In this document: positions 38,188 through 49,070 of the stretch, one piece after another
Numbering within the stretch: position 1 is the stretch's first letter
Layout of the letters: each line of letters opens with the position of its first letter
NCBI GenBank assembly: GCA_050084515.1
Contig: CM114271.1
Location: 49,042,001 to 49,106,000, forward strand
DNA from: Blasia pusilla
Lineage: Eukaryota > Marchantiophyta > Marchantiopsida > Blasiales
Length of the DNA: 64,000 bases
Direction: 5' to 3'
Position numbers and translations under genes: made by a program
The notes under the pieces: model-generated
What the model saw: only the letters and a program-made list of their open reading frames with translations
What the model was told of the DNA's origin: nothing
The model's database searches: none

Positions 38188-38790
38188 ATTGCAGGGGGCC
38201 TTTGATCATCTCACATAAACATGCCGGTATTCCCCGCCCAGCTTAGGGATGCTGAGCTTTGGTATGCGCCTTTGATAGGTGAACTGATACTCCTCACAAG
38301 CTTGGGAGGACGGAGATATATTGGGCTCAAGGCCGCTGATTATATGTAGAGGTTTGGAAAACAACTGATTTAGGATCTGGGGAGAATGTTTAAGCTCCCA
38401 GCCCAAGAGTCCAGACAGGGACTCGCTGTCCTATTTGTGCGGAGGGGCTGCCTCCAAGCGACAGGGTGCCCAAAGAGAGCCCGCTTGTTACCCCTAGAGA
38501 TCATCACTACTTGCCAAGATGATCAGTCCTAGCATTAAGCTGTAGAGGAGGGCCCGTGAATCTAGCTTCAAAAGAAGGAGAGGTCTCCATTTCTCCAACT
38601 AAGTCCACTTGATACCTTACTTTGTGGCACAACTGCCACAAGTCACATGGATTACAGGACAGACTAATCCACACCTACCCACCAGGGGAACGACATCGCA
38701 AGCTCACTACAGGTTCCAACTATAGCAATGGGCAGTATTGCTTGCACGCGGTTCACTCATTATAAGCTACTCATGAGGAGTGCGTTAGAA

Positions 38791-38926
<136 letters not shown>

Positions 38927-39145
38927 TTGGGCACAAACAAACAGATTTCAGAGAAGCAAATTAGGCCAAAAATATTCTCCCCAAATGTTATGAATATCAC
39001 ACTTATAGACTTGCCTGGCATTACAAAAGTTCATGTTGGTGATCAACCTTCAGACATAGAAGCGAGTGTGAGGATTATGATATTGAACTACATAAATCAC
39101 GAGACATGCATTATTCTTGTAGTGTCTCCAGCGAATGCCGAATGA
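38927..39145 (+). pseudogene. Dynamin-related protein GTPase fragment
   Basis: The plus frame directly after the (GA)n tract reads [20 protein letters not shown], then [20 protein letters not shown] and [18 protein letters not shown], and then a stop. This is the G3 region (DLPG) of a dynamin GTPase, closest in feel to plant DRP3-type proteins that divide mitochondria and peroxisomes. The P-loop, the TKLD motif and all later domains are absent, so it is an isolated fragment of some 70 codons. No flanking exon is visible within 1 kb. It could be a captured exon or the remains of a gene disrupted by the LINE and G1. Confidence 0.8.
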
Positions 39146-40024
39146 ATGTAAAATTGGCCAATTCTTGAGGCCATGAATTCAAGCAAGCTGTGTGCAAGAG
39201 AAAGGACAGATGAAGAGGGGGCGTTACTTGGAAATTCGACTTACTCGGAGTCCCATGGGCATTGTCATGGTAGCCTCACTGGCCACCGCCACGAGGTTCA
39301 CTCTCTGATCCATGTATATCCAACACCCTCTTCCTCCTCTAGCACCGGGCCGGCCACACTCCATCATGAAACCGCCATTTTTTCCCTTCTCCCCCAACTC
39401 TACATGCCACAAAACAAAGATGACAATTTGGGAGCCGCACACATCGCCCTGCTGTCTACCTCAATCCAAACCCTCCTCTCAATTGTTGCGTCTTTCCCTT
39501 TTGAAACCAAATGCAGGACCAGAGAGAGAGAAAGTGGGTCTATGGTCGCTAGATTAACATACGCATTGACGAACACTCTCTCTTGCTCATAACCTCTTTG
39601 TGGAATAATCATCCTCCTCACCTCTCTCTCGCGCACATTGGATTCTTGTAGTCGGACCTCCCTCTCACCGGCATCACCTCCGTGCGTGACGAAATGCAAA
39701 GTTGGCTTCTACTTTCTAGTTGGGGTCACTCTCACTTCACTGAAAATTTGTAAGGGCCGTCCCATCCCCCTGCATGGGATTGGCAGTGCTTCCTCACTGC
39801 GTGCTTTGTTTGCAAAGATCCCCACTCCATCCTACCACCTATGATCCACCAGCCCTGGGCAATCTGCCGTTTCAGCATCCAACTCATGGATGAAAATGAT
39901 TCAAAATGGCATGAAAGAGATGTGCAATTCTAGATTCTAATGATCGAGGCTCCAAATCGAGACCGATGAGTAAACTTCTCCGGCCTTTGCCAATGGTTGT
40001 CGCCCGTTGTGATGGAGGGGAATC
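39146..40024. other. Unassigned stretch between dynamin fragment and G1
   Basis: Open frames on both strands (for example 39173-39592 plus and 39699-39400 minus) overlap without recognisable motifs. The composition is more GC-balanced than elsewhere. The last five bases, 40020-40024 GAATC, are the likely left target duplication of G1. Confidence 0.35.
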
Positions 40025-41198
40025 TGTCACGTCTCTTAGGATATATTAGTGAGATCTAGTAGAGCGCCTTTGTGAGTAGTGGAGGACAAGCTCATTTGGT
40101 CAAGGATGACCTATTGAAGCCTCAGGAAACTTGAGAGAGCAGGTTTCCCCTTCGTTTCGGCTCATTTGGAGCCATATTGAGAAACTTACTATTTTAGGTA
40201 AGTACCATTTTGAGTATGTTATCGACTTTCTTGTTTTAGTAAGTGGCCCTTGACCTCCTACATCAAGTCAAGATCCAAGGAGATGACTTGGGAGAATAGG
40301 TTACCATGGAGAGAGCTTGGGAGAGGGAAGGGGTATATCCAGGAGAGAGAGCTTGAGAGCTCATTCTCTCTTTGTTGAACCTCTTGGCATGAGGTGGCGG
40401 AGCTATGGTCTCTTGCCTTGTGAGTGTAACCCAAGCCTCTCATTAGGAGAGTGGGTTTGGTTTGGCATGAGAGAGAGTGCACACCTTTGAGAGCTATGGT
40501 GTGAGATGGTGTAGAGAGAAATTAGATCTTACTTTACAAAGAGAGAATGAGAGAACGAGAGAGTGAGAGAGCTTCATGGGGGAACTTGCTGGTCACTCGC
40601 TGTTTTTGCAGGTTGGGGACCGTGTTCCCCACTCAGCGGCTCATAGGAATACTCACCGGAGCAAGGGCTGCTTTGATTATTCTTTGCACTTGCCGATTTT
40701 TTGTGTGAAAGAATGGCGCGCGGAAGCGCTGCCCAATTTCTGATAGGGCTTGATTATGGGGGCGGGTTGCCCCATGCCGCTGCTCTCGGGAGCACCGTGT
40801 AGCTTGCTGATTATTTTTTACTGGAACGCCCGATTCTAAATATTATGAAGCTATGCACGCTGTGCAACAAACGGTGCGCAATTAAGAGTTGCGAGAAAAA
40901 AACAACATCTAACCCGATGCTAATCCTTCTAAAGAGATCTAACACTCGAATATCCTCCTCCGAGATACACCACTATGGCCAATCTTGAAAAATTGCCATT
41001 GCTAGGCGATTCTTAGGGTTAAATTGTTCGAACCCTAAATCAACCGCCACGCCGGCAGCGGCCGTCACCGTCATAATTATCGTCGATGGTCAACCGTCAC
41101 CATCAACGATCAACTATCACCGTCAATGATCCACCATCTGTTGTCCACCCTTAGGTTGCCATTGCCGCCGTTATGGAGTGGAGGGTCTTCCACGACGT
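40025..41198 (+). mobile_element. LTR of the methyltransferase gypsy family (probable 5' LTR of G1)
   Basis: It begins TGTCACGTCTCTTAGGATAT and matches the minus-strand solo LTR at 49071-50552 and the shortened plus copy at 51880-52506. It ends abruptly at GGGTCTTCCACGACGT, where an L2 LTR has inserted. It contains a short tandem-like ATGGTCAACCGTCACC region near 41080-41140. Flank GAATC at 40020-40024 compares with AAATC at 52507-52511. That, together with its position upstream of gag once the inversion is undone, makes it the likely 5' LTR. The terminal GCGCACGACA end seen in the solo copy is not present here. Confidence 0.6.
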
Positions 41199-41466
41199 TG
41201 TCGTGTCGAGAGCCTTTCTTCGAGTAAGGGCAGGCCTTCCTGCTTGCGGCAAACGCGGTCGATGCAAGATGAACTCTTTGAGAAGATCTCCTTTTTCAAT
41301 ATAAAATTATCATGTTCTCTCACGATAGGTATCACAAATGGAAGTGCCGAGGCGATCACTTCTTCGTAACATCGGACCCCAAAATTTCTAACTATAAAAT
41401 CCCTATAAACTATTTTACGCTTGTATACGAGGATGATAGCACAATTAGTATTAAACCCTACTTGAG
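41199..41466 (-). mobile_element. L2 LTR 3' part (separated from its 5' part by inversion)
   Basis: Minus-strand L2 LTR sequence ends at CTCGACACGACA (41199) and begins at GCTCAAGTAGGG (41466). The missing upstream portion is found in plus orientation at 44773-45764. The two pieces meet at the same LTR coordinate within about 5 bp. Confidence 0.85.
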
Positions 41467-44039
41467 CGGCGCCCATCATCTGACTGCCATCCTGGTATGT
41501 AGGACGCTGACTCCTCCCAGTAATCTAGGGAAAACCCCATCGGGTTTAACACTCCTCCACCAACCAAGACGTCGTAGGACTCTGCATCAATCACTATCGC
41601 CTTGGCTCGCACCACGGACTCATCTGTAGGATGTCCCGGGCAAATCCTCGCCACAACCTCCTGTCGGGTGATATATTGTGTGGTACTCGCTCCACCCAAG
41701 AATGTCTGTATCTGGAATGGACAACGCTCCACATCGGCTCTCGTCAAGCCCAATCCTCAGAATGACGCTTTCCCCAACATCAGGGGTTGCGCTCCTGAAT
41801 CCAACAAGATGTGCTGCGGACTAAAAGCTCTACCTACGAGACTCACCAACTGGAAGACTGATCCTCGGTTATCCAGCAACACAACACCAGGAGAAGCCAT
41901 GGCACGCTCTATTGCGGGTCTAGCGGGCATCTCCGCCATCCTAGTAGCCGCAGCCTGCCATGAATCTTACCTGGACGGCCCATGCATCCGCTCCAAGGGC
42001 AGGTCCATCACCTCCTCTGCAATCACCTCTGAATGTGATGCAGGAACTCCAACTCCACACTCACATAGCGTAGCGGCCAGCCAAAAAGCCTCGGCAGGCG
42101 TACCCCCAAACGTCATAACATCGGAAGAAAAAAATAAAGGAGCGCGATACACAATGGTGGACGACCCCAACAACGTGCTCGACACATGCCCCTCCTGAGC
42201 ATCAACAATAGGAGTTGTTGCACTCGCTTTTCCCATCGCCCTCCGTGCATGCACACCAACAACATCACCAACTCTCCAAGAACTGTGATCAGGACCCATC
42301 GATGGAGTCCTCATCGCCTCGGACAACGTGAAAGATTGAGGAAGCCTAGTATGTTTCCTGGCTTCCCCTCGCTATGGATCCAGCTCTGCGGCTGCTCCAT
42401 ATGTCACAAGTGCGGCTGCCTCCATCTGGACAATCCCGCACATCCAACCAGGATCCTCCATATCTCTAGCTGCTCCATATGATGTTGATGCCACGGATCC
42501 GGCATCGGGTAATCTCAATGCCATAGCGGCAATTTGCTCCTGTAGTTGATGTATCTGAGCAGCCATCCTAGCCTCACGCCCGACATCTCCCTCGATGCGT
42601 CTAGGTGGTAGGACTCTACCTCCTCCGCGGGCAGCTCCAACACCCTGTCGGGCAACCCCAGCTCCTTGTCCCCCAACACGACCGCCTGGTGCACGATCTC
42701 TAGGCCCACTCGGATCGGCTTCTCGCTCTGGTGCCTTCTCTGGCCCTTGGTCCGAACATAACTCAGGATGTAAACTAAAACACTTGGCGCCTGTATGACC
42801 ATACCTCTCACAGTAGTCATATTGATAACCTCCTAGTGCAACACCATCTCCTCCTCCATGCTGAGGCACACTTCCATGACCCTGACGAGTGCAATCGCGC
42901 TGATGATGGGCTCCACCAGATGACCAACAAGTAATAGTAGGCGGCTACTGCTGAGCCGCATATGAAGGTGCAGATCTCTATGGCACGGCCTCCCGGTATC
43001 CTCCCAGAGCTCGTGGTACCACAGTCGACCTATCTCGGAGTCCACGTTGCTGCACAAGTGGTGCAGATAATCGCGACTGCTCTCGCCTAGAACCCATGGT
43101 GGCTACGCTCTCCTCCGCCTTGTTGCGCTCAATATTCTCGGCGGTCCTAAAATCATCTTTCAACGTAGGGGAGGTGTTCATAAGAAGCACCCCCTCCCGC
43201 ACCCGTGTCCGTAGGGTCTGATCCAACATCGCGTACCATGAATGGATAGCTTGAGCCTCTATCACCCCCTGAGTGACGTTGATCAATCGGCGTAAGCGAG
43301 TGTAAGCCTCACACAAACTCTCACGCGGGCGCCTCTGGAAGTTGTGGTTGCTCCGCAACTTCTCCGTCCGTACCCCTTGGTAGCTCGCCCTCAACTCACC
43401 AAAGAACTCAACCACAGGGTTGAACCTGAGACAAACCCGACTACGCGATGCAACTGCTCCCGTGCGAGTGACCCCTCCTAAAATGTCACAAGTGGAAGAG
43501 GAAGTAGCCTCTCCTGACTCCTCCTCATCTGGGAACGGCTCCGTCCATGACACATAATGTGGGTCATAGTAGAGCCTCCACACCTCTATCTTACGTGCAT
43601 ATCTCTAAGAGAACTCATGGTAATCGTCCATGGGCGCCCCCTCTAAATGCTGGAATATCCCGTTCCATGCTGTAAACGGATTGAACTCTCTAGAGTTCCT
43701 GGCCCGTTGGGAGTCGCACCAACTCCTAAACTCTGCTATGAAATCGTGCAACTCAATCGTACTTACTGCACCTAAAAACCTACGCGGTCCTCTACCCCGG
43801 TCGTCCATCTCGTACGCCCAAGTGGTAGGACCACTCACAATGTGTGGCGATGTGCTCACAAATTCCTCTACACCCTCCCCCTTGTCTGACAATGACACAA
43901 AAGGAGGTCGAGGTGGTCCCTCACGTGGAGACCCTTGGAACCTCGCGCCACTCCAAGTAAAACCTCTAGAGCTACTCTTGGGTTCACCACCTTGCCTCTC
44001 AAAGTCCCGAACGGACGCCCTGATGACCCTCGTGCCCAT
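41467..44039 (-). pseudogene. G1 gag and aspartic protease (inverted segment)
   Basis: On the minus strand the gag begins MGTRVIRASVRDFERQGG (44039). It runs through RFLGAVSTIELHDFIAEF and the capsid-like core PVVEFFGELRASYQGVRTEK with LCEAYTRLRRLINVTQGVIE. Two knuckles follow, CWSSGGAHHQRDC (about 42940, one Cys lost) and YDYCERYGHTGAKC (about 42815, first Cys now Tyr), and then a Gly/Arg-rich basic stretch. Protease comes next with ILLDSGAQPLML at about 41800, the D-S-G catalytic triad, and YDVLVGGGVL, ending at the inversion junction 41467. Stops near 43604, 42970, 42371, 41966 and 41756 break it. Gag packages the RNA and protease matures the polyprotein. Confidence 0.85.
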
Positions 44040-44510
44040 CTCACTCGATCACTCTCGCCTCGCGAGTAATCCCTTAATCACTCATCCCAAACATACGGCA
44101 CCCAATCTACACTCTCCCTCTCCGAGACGTGTAATGTGCGGCAACAAGCGGTGTGGTGCGGCAAATCGACCAGACTATCATCTCAGCGACAGCCTACCCT
44201 CAACTCCAAACATCCCACACAGGTCTATGTCCCCTAAACCACATATATAAATGATGCTCTCAGCATCCACACACCCAATATCCCCAAATAAACTACCAAA
44301 ATCCCAGAAATCCCTCACATGTGCAGGATAAGGGACCAGAATGGGTAACCTTAATACATGTCGATGTCGCTCCTCAACAATTGTAAATCTCGACCCCCAC
44401 TCGGTCGTGGAGGCAACTCCTCCAATCAGCAAGTCATACTCCTTGATGGTGGGATGCGACACTCAACAACATACCCTCCTCAATCAACAATAAACCCACA
44501 CTCTGCTCCA
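44040..44510 (-). other. G1 leader between LTR and gag
   Basis: This untranslated-looking stretch lies upstream of gag on the minus strand. A primer-binding site should be here, but I could not identify a convincing tRNA 3'-end complement. GGGTGCCGTATG near 44080 is the nearest candidate. The frame at 44178-44462 is open but motif-free. Confidence 0.35.
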
Positions 44511-44772
44511 CAATGACGATGCGACTCCGCGATCGAGACGGTGCGGTGCGGCCACGAGCGGCAATCAACGACGCGTTGCGACTACGGGGATCACGGCACG
44601 GTACTCGATTGTCCTCGAGAGGATACCAATCACAACATAGCAGCATGAAATCAAAACTCAAACACCATAACAGAGGTCATCTGCCATCATTGATTGATGA
44701 CGAAACTTTGATGAAGGTGGCGGCCAAAACAAAGTACGTGGTGGCGACGCAAGTCAGAGAATCAACAAACTT
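44511..44772 (+). repeat. Module e, second copy
   Basis: Homologous to 24913-25155 and again immediately upstream of an L2 LTR start. Shared blocks include GGTGCGGTGCGGCCAC, GATACCAATCACAACATAGC and GCGACGCAAGTCAGAGAATC. Its last 25 bases also match the solo LTR at 49200-49230, so part of it may derive from the G1-family LTR. Confidence 0.6.
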
Positions 44773-45764
44773 TGTCGTATAATAAAATCAGCCACTGTGT
44801 AAACTTCTTCCTCATTAAGTGTTAGATAGATTTTTATTAGTATTAAGTAAATTAGCTTAGGAAAAGGAAGTTCCCGTGTTTAAACCTCTTTATGGCGTCT
44901 CTTTTATGTGGGCCCAATTTTAGAAAAGAATTCATAAATAAAAGATGACTTTATAAAAGTAAAGTAGTGAGGTTGGTGCTTTAATGAAAAGCAAAAGTAG
45001 GCTTGGTTGATGACTAGGTTAGTTTGGGTAATTTGGAAAATATCAATTGGATAAAAGAGGATATTTTGGAAGAGATAAGAGGAAATCTACTTGTGTCAAA
45101 ATGTGATTGGCTAAGCCTTGAGAGGAAACCATGTGGCACAAGATAAGTTTAGTTCTATTTCGTATTCTTCTGGATCTCTTGTGAGTATATAAAGAGGATG
45201 GACCTTCAAGGGTTCATCACCTTCTATTCCACATCTTGAGTCTTTTGTGTCACTCTTGAGTGTATGACTTTGGGATTGCTTGCTCTTCCAATGAGATTGG
45301 ATCATCCCTCTTGGGAGAATAACTTGACCATGGTCTATTCTTCGAGAGGTTTCTAGAGTGTGGTGTGTGTGTGTCGAGATGAGAGGTTTGTCACCTTAGA
45401 GGAGTTTAGTCATACTAAAATAGTGAATGTTTTGGCTTGTTACTTCCCCAATGAGAGTGGATTACCCCTCTTGGGAGAATAACTCCGGCAAAACCCATTC
45501 TTGAGGAGAATAGAGAATGTCTATCAAGCATGGATACGGGTGGAGCACGAGTTGTGCCCGAATTTCCTTTCCTCAATCCATACCATGTCAAGATACTCTT
45601 TGTAGATAGGCACTGGTTCACTCGCTATTTAGTTTATCACTTTGAGGAAGCGTTTATGAACCAGGTCATTCAATCTCTAACTCCGGTGATCCTTCCTATC
45701 ATCACATATGGAAGGACATGGGATTATACTTTGTATGTCCTTATATAGCGATCCATGAACGTCA
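44773..45764 (+). mobile_element. L2 LTR 5' part
   Basis: It starts TGTCGTATAATAAAATCAGC and follows L2 copy 1 to CCATGAACGTCAATA, then switches to gypsy methyltransferase sequence at 45765. It is more diverged than copies 1 and 2, as judged by the antisense 64-codon frame, which differs at about nine positions here and at none between copies 1 and 2. Confidence 0.85.
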
Positions 45765-46625
45765 ATAAGGGCAAGAGTGCGAGTACAACAGTACATGTAT
45801 GCGGAGAGTGATGATGTTGCGAGGCGTGTCTCACTATGACATGTGGCACTGTTATGCCTACGTTTTCCCGACTTATTTTGTGTGTTCGCTGTACAGGGGT
45901 ACCAGAGTTCCCTACCAAGGGATATTTTGTTGTTGGGGGCGTAGGACTTAGAGCGGGTAGGGACCATTGATTTGGTCATTGCCGATTAGCCATGGTAGGG
46001 CCAATCGAGTGTTGGACGAGGCAGCGGGTTGGTTGACACTCGATCCCGGTTGTTTTGGAAGATGTTGAGGGTCTTATGGCAGTTGTAGGAGCATCAATCT
46101 CTCATCAGGTGCGTGCCTCAATCGGCCCAGTAGTGTTCTTGGATGCGGCGAGTGTAGGTTCTAGAGCCCATCGTCCGCGTCTATGGTGGACCAACTTGGT
46201 GTCCCATACGGTGTTACAGAGGGCGTATTCAAGAGTGGAGCGCCCCTCCCATATATTAGTGGATTCCATTCTGGATCTAGGTCGTCGCTCAGAGGCAGTG
46301 AGGCACGATGATTGATCACCGTTGATTGTGGTCAACAAGGTAGGCAGGCCGCGGGCAGCCTTTCCCATATTTGTGAGTTTTCCCACTTCCTATGGATACA
46401 AGGAGGCCGGTTGTTGCTTGGTTTGGGATGACCAGGTTCAAAGGTTGGTGGAGCCAAACGCCGACGAGAGAGAGCAAGCGATGGGATTTCCCACAGGAGT
46501 GACGGCAGTACCGTCAGTATCAGAGGCATCACGACGTCATGTCTTGGGTCAGGCGATGAACCTGAATTGCTTCACATGGATCTTCAGCTTGGGAGTGGCT
46601 GAGCAACGTCGGATGATATCACGAC
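45765..46625 (+). pseudogene. C5-cytosine DNA methyltransferase-like domain of gypsy element G1
   Basis: Between protease and RT lies a domain with the ordered features of C5-cytosine methyltransferases. ARVRVQQYMYAESDDVARRV (45772 on) is the motif II area. GYQSSLPRDILLLG follows, then IDLVIAD and a ruined motif IV (45967-46005): the Pro codon CCA at 45990 is followed by TGG and TAG where Cys and Gln belong. VVFLDAASVGSRAHRPRLWW with TNL (46127-46199) is motif VIII. Then VWDDQVQRLVEPNADEREQA, MGFPTGVTAVPSVSEA and LGQAMNLNC (46430-46580) form motifs IX-X with the target-recognition side. Such enzymes transfer methyl from SAM to cytosine in DNA. Motif I is missing at the inversion break but is recognisable in copy G1' at 6373. 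One frame change near 46060 and several stops show it is dead. Confidence 0.8.
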
Positions 46626-47200
46626 AGATCAGAGCGGTTACGTTGGTGAGCCCCATGCCTACCGAGATGGTGGAGGCAATGGCTCGGGGCGAGATCCGAG
46701 GAGATCGACACACCATGGGAGATCGGGAGAGACACCCTTGGACTTCTTGGGATGTTTTGCAAGTATGCTAGGAGATGATAGCCACAACATTGAGCGTGGT
46801 TCCAGGCACTGCATGTGGAGGAGATCAGAGTTTGCAGTTGGCTGCAAGAGAGCGGTCGAGTGTTGTTGTTCGAGACGGGGTTGCACCATAGCAACCACCG
46901 ATACCCGCGGCGGAGAGTCTTACCGTAGTCACGATGGAGACTTGGGAGCCAGATATAGGCCCTATGTTGACAAGAGGAGAGCGGCACCGAATACATCAAT
47001 TCCTCAGGAGTTATAAGAGCCGCTTTGCGTTTAGCATGGAGGATTTGGGTACGCTGAAGGGACCAAGGATCCGCATTGAGTTATCAAGTGATATGCCAAT
47101 CTTTTGACGACCCTAGAGGTACAGTGATATGGAGAGGGCTCTGATTCAGAGTAGGAGCCAGGACTTGGTTGGAGCAGGACTAGTGGAGATGCCGCATGGG
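46626..47200 (+). pseudogene. G1 linker between methyltransferase and RT
   Basis: The plus strand carries element sequence shared with G1' at 6960-7500 (for example CGTAGTCACGATGGAGACTTGG and GGATCCGCATTGAGTTATC, each quoted only in part). It encodes IRIELSS before the RT. No separate domain is recognised. Several stops are present. Confidence 0.55.
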
Positions 47201-48750
47201 GAGTATGCATCTACTACTGTCATGCCCGCCAAGAAGGATGTGCATGGGAGTTGGACGGATAGGCGGATGTGTGGGGATTACTGACCTATCAATCGGCAGA
47301 CAAAGCCCGATAGGTATGCCATGCCCACCCTGAGGAGATCTTTGATACGATTGGTCACGCAAAGGTCTTCAATTCATTGGATTTCCGCACCGGATACCAT
47401 CAGTTGCCTATCAGATTTGAGGACAGGGAGGAGACGGCATTTAGGGGCATCGATCCTCACGGGAAGGATTGTTTGTACTAGTGGCGGTTCTTACCATTTG
47501 GGTTAAAGAATGCCCCGGCTGAGTTTCAGAGGGTCATGGATAGGATCTTGGCCAGTCTGGATTTTGTTAGGTATTATATTGATGACATCGTAGTCTTTAG
47601 CGCCACGGTTGAGGAGCATGAGCGACATCTAGAGGAGGTGTTTTGACGATTGCAATTACATGGAGTGAAGCTACATCCTGGCAAGTGCAAGTTCTTCTAC
47701 GACCAGATTGAGTATTTGGGTCATACAATATACCCAGGGGGCCTTGGTGTTCAGCAGACAAAGGTAGAGGCTATCTCACGCATTCCACGCCCTACAAATG
47801 TGAGCCGTGTTCGTGCATTCATGGGATTGGCAAACTTCTATCGGCGGTACGTCAAGGGATTCAGTTTGATTGCAAAGCCGCTAACCTTGCTGACCAAGGT
47901 GGATCACGAGTGGCACTTGGGGGATGAGCAGGAGCGAGCATTTCAGTTGCTCACGGAAAGGTTGACGTCTACGCCCATCTTGAGGAGACTGATCACGGGG
48001 CGTCCTTTCCAGTTGCATACAGATTGGAGCATGTTGGGGCTTGGAGCGGTGCTCACCCAACATGATGATGAGGGTAGAGAGTTCGTGGTGGCTTACGCTA
48101 GCAGCTCGAACAATGCTCCATAGGCAAAGTACATCTTGTATGAGGATGAGTGGTTGGCTGCAGTGTGGGCTGTCGCGCATTTCAGGTGTTACTTATTCGG
48201 AAACCCCTTTACCATCATCACTGATTATCAACCATTGAAGTGGTCGATGGAGTCCGACAAGCTTATAGGGAAGCTTGTGAGATGGGCTTTGTTGTTGCAG
48301 GAGTATGATTTTCAGGTGGTACATAGACCTGGGACGCTCAACGAGGATGCAGATGGGTTGAGTCGTAACCCATGCTCAAGTCAGCGAGATGCGACTAGAG
48401 CTCGATGGCATGGAGAGAGTGATGAGGAGTCATTGCCACGATGGCACGCGTCAGCCTATTTAGGCATGTTGGCTATGGAGAGCCATGGTGTGGAGACTTC
48501 TATGGCGAGGTCTAGTGGAGAGTCCTTGGATCCCGAGGCCAGTGAGGAGACGACAGGTGGCCGAGATATTCATGATGATGGATTAGTCTTGGAGTACCTT
48601 CGTACTGGCAGCGTAGCGAGCACCGTGGGTGCTAGAGAGCGGGATCGGATCCTACAGCGGGCCAGACGATTCCGTTGGGAGGGGACATATGTTTTGAGGG
48701 TTTGGGAGGATGGTAGAGTACGCGTTGTGTCATATCCTTTGTAGAGAGCA
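47200..48750 (+). pseudogene. G1 reverse transcriptase and RNase H
   Basis: The RT begins at about 47220 with VMPAKKDVHGSWTDRRMCGD. The fingers-palm region follows with VFNSLDFRTGYHQLPI and RFLPFGLKNAPAEFQRVMD. The catalytic YYIDDIVVF is at 47572-47600, and KCKFFYDQIEYLGHTIYPGG comes after. The thumb and connection include RAFMGLANFYRRYVKGFS. RNase H shows PFQLHTDWSMLGLGAVLTQH (48003-48062), EDEWLAAVWAVAHFRCYLFG and ITDYQPLKW. In-frame stops fall at 47282, 47479, 47644 and 48121, with one frameshift near 47330. A tail of about 130 residues (48380-48740) leads into the integrase zinc domain. These enzymes make and prime element DNA. The family is clearly Ty3/gypsy. Confidence 0.92.
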
Positions 48751-49070
48751 TGACTAGTGCAGCATGCCCACGAGGAGTTGGGTCACTTTGGGATGAAGCG
48801 GATGTATAGCTTGCTCTAGATTCAGTATTGGTGGCGAGGCATGCAGACTGACGTTCAACAGTTTGTTGCCATATGCATGGTGTGTGATCGGGTCCGAGCA
48901 TCGTTCAATGCTCTGACTCCAGAGTTGCATCCATTACCGATCATGGGCTTAGGGTATAGATGGAGTTTGGATTTTGTAGGACCTTTGCCTTTGACAGAGT
49001 GTCATAGTTGTTATGTGTTGGTGATGGTGATGGTCGAGCACTTCTCAAAGTGGATCGAGTTGGTTGCATT
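48751..49070 (+). pseudogene. G1 integrase, N-terminal zinc domain and first catalytic Asp
   Basis: LVQHAHEELGHFGMKRMYSL and CMVCDRV supply the HHCC zinc-binding set. ALTPELHPLPIMGLGYRWSL with DFVGPL carries the first catalytic Asp (about 48970), followed by EHFSKWIELVA. The frame is cut at 49070 by a solo LTR and resumes at 50557. Stops are at 48742, 48751 and about 48817. Confidence 0.88.

Noticed and set aside
42372-42869. Gly/Arg-rich minus frame as an independent gene
   Set aside because: It is the basic region after the zinc knuckle of G1 gag, in order with the rest of the polyprotein.
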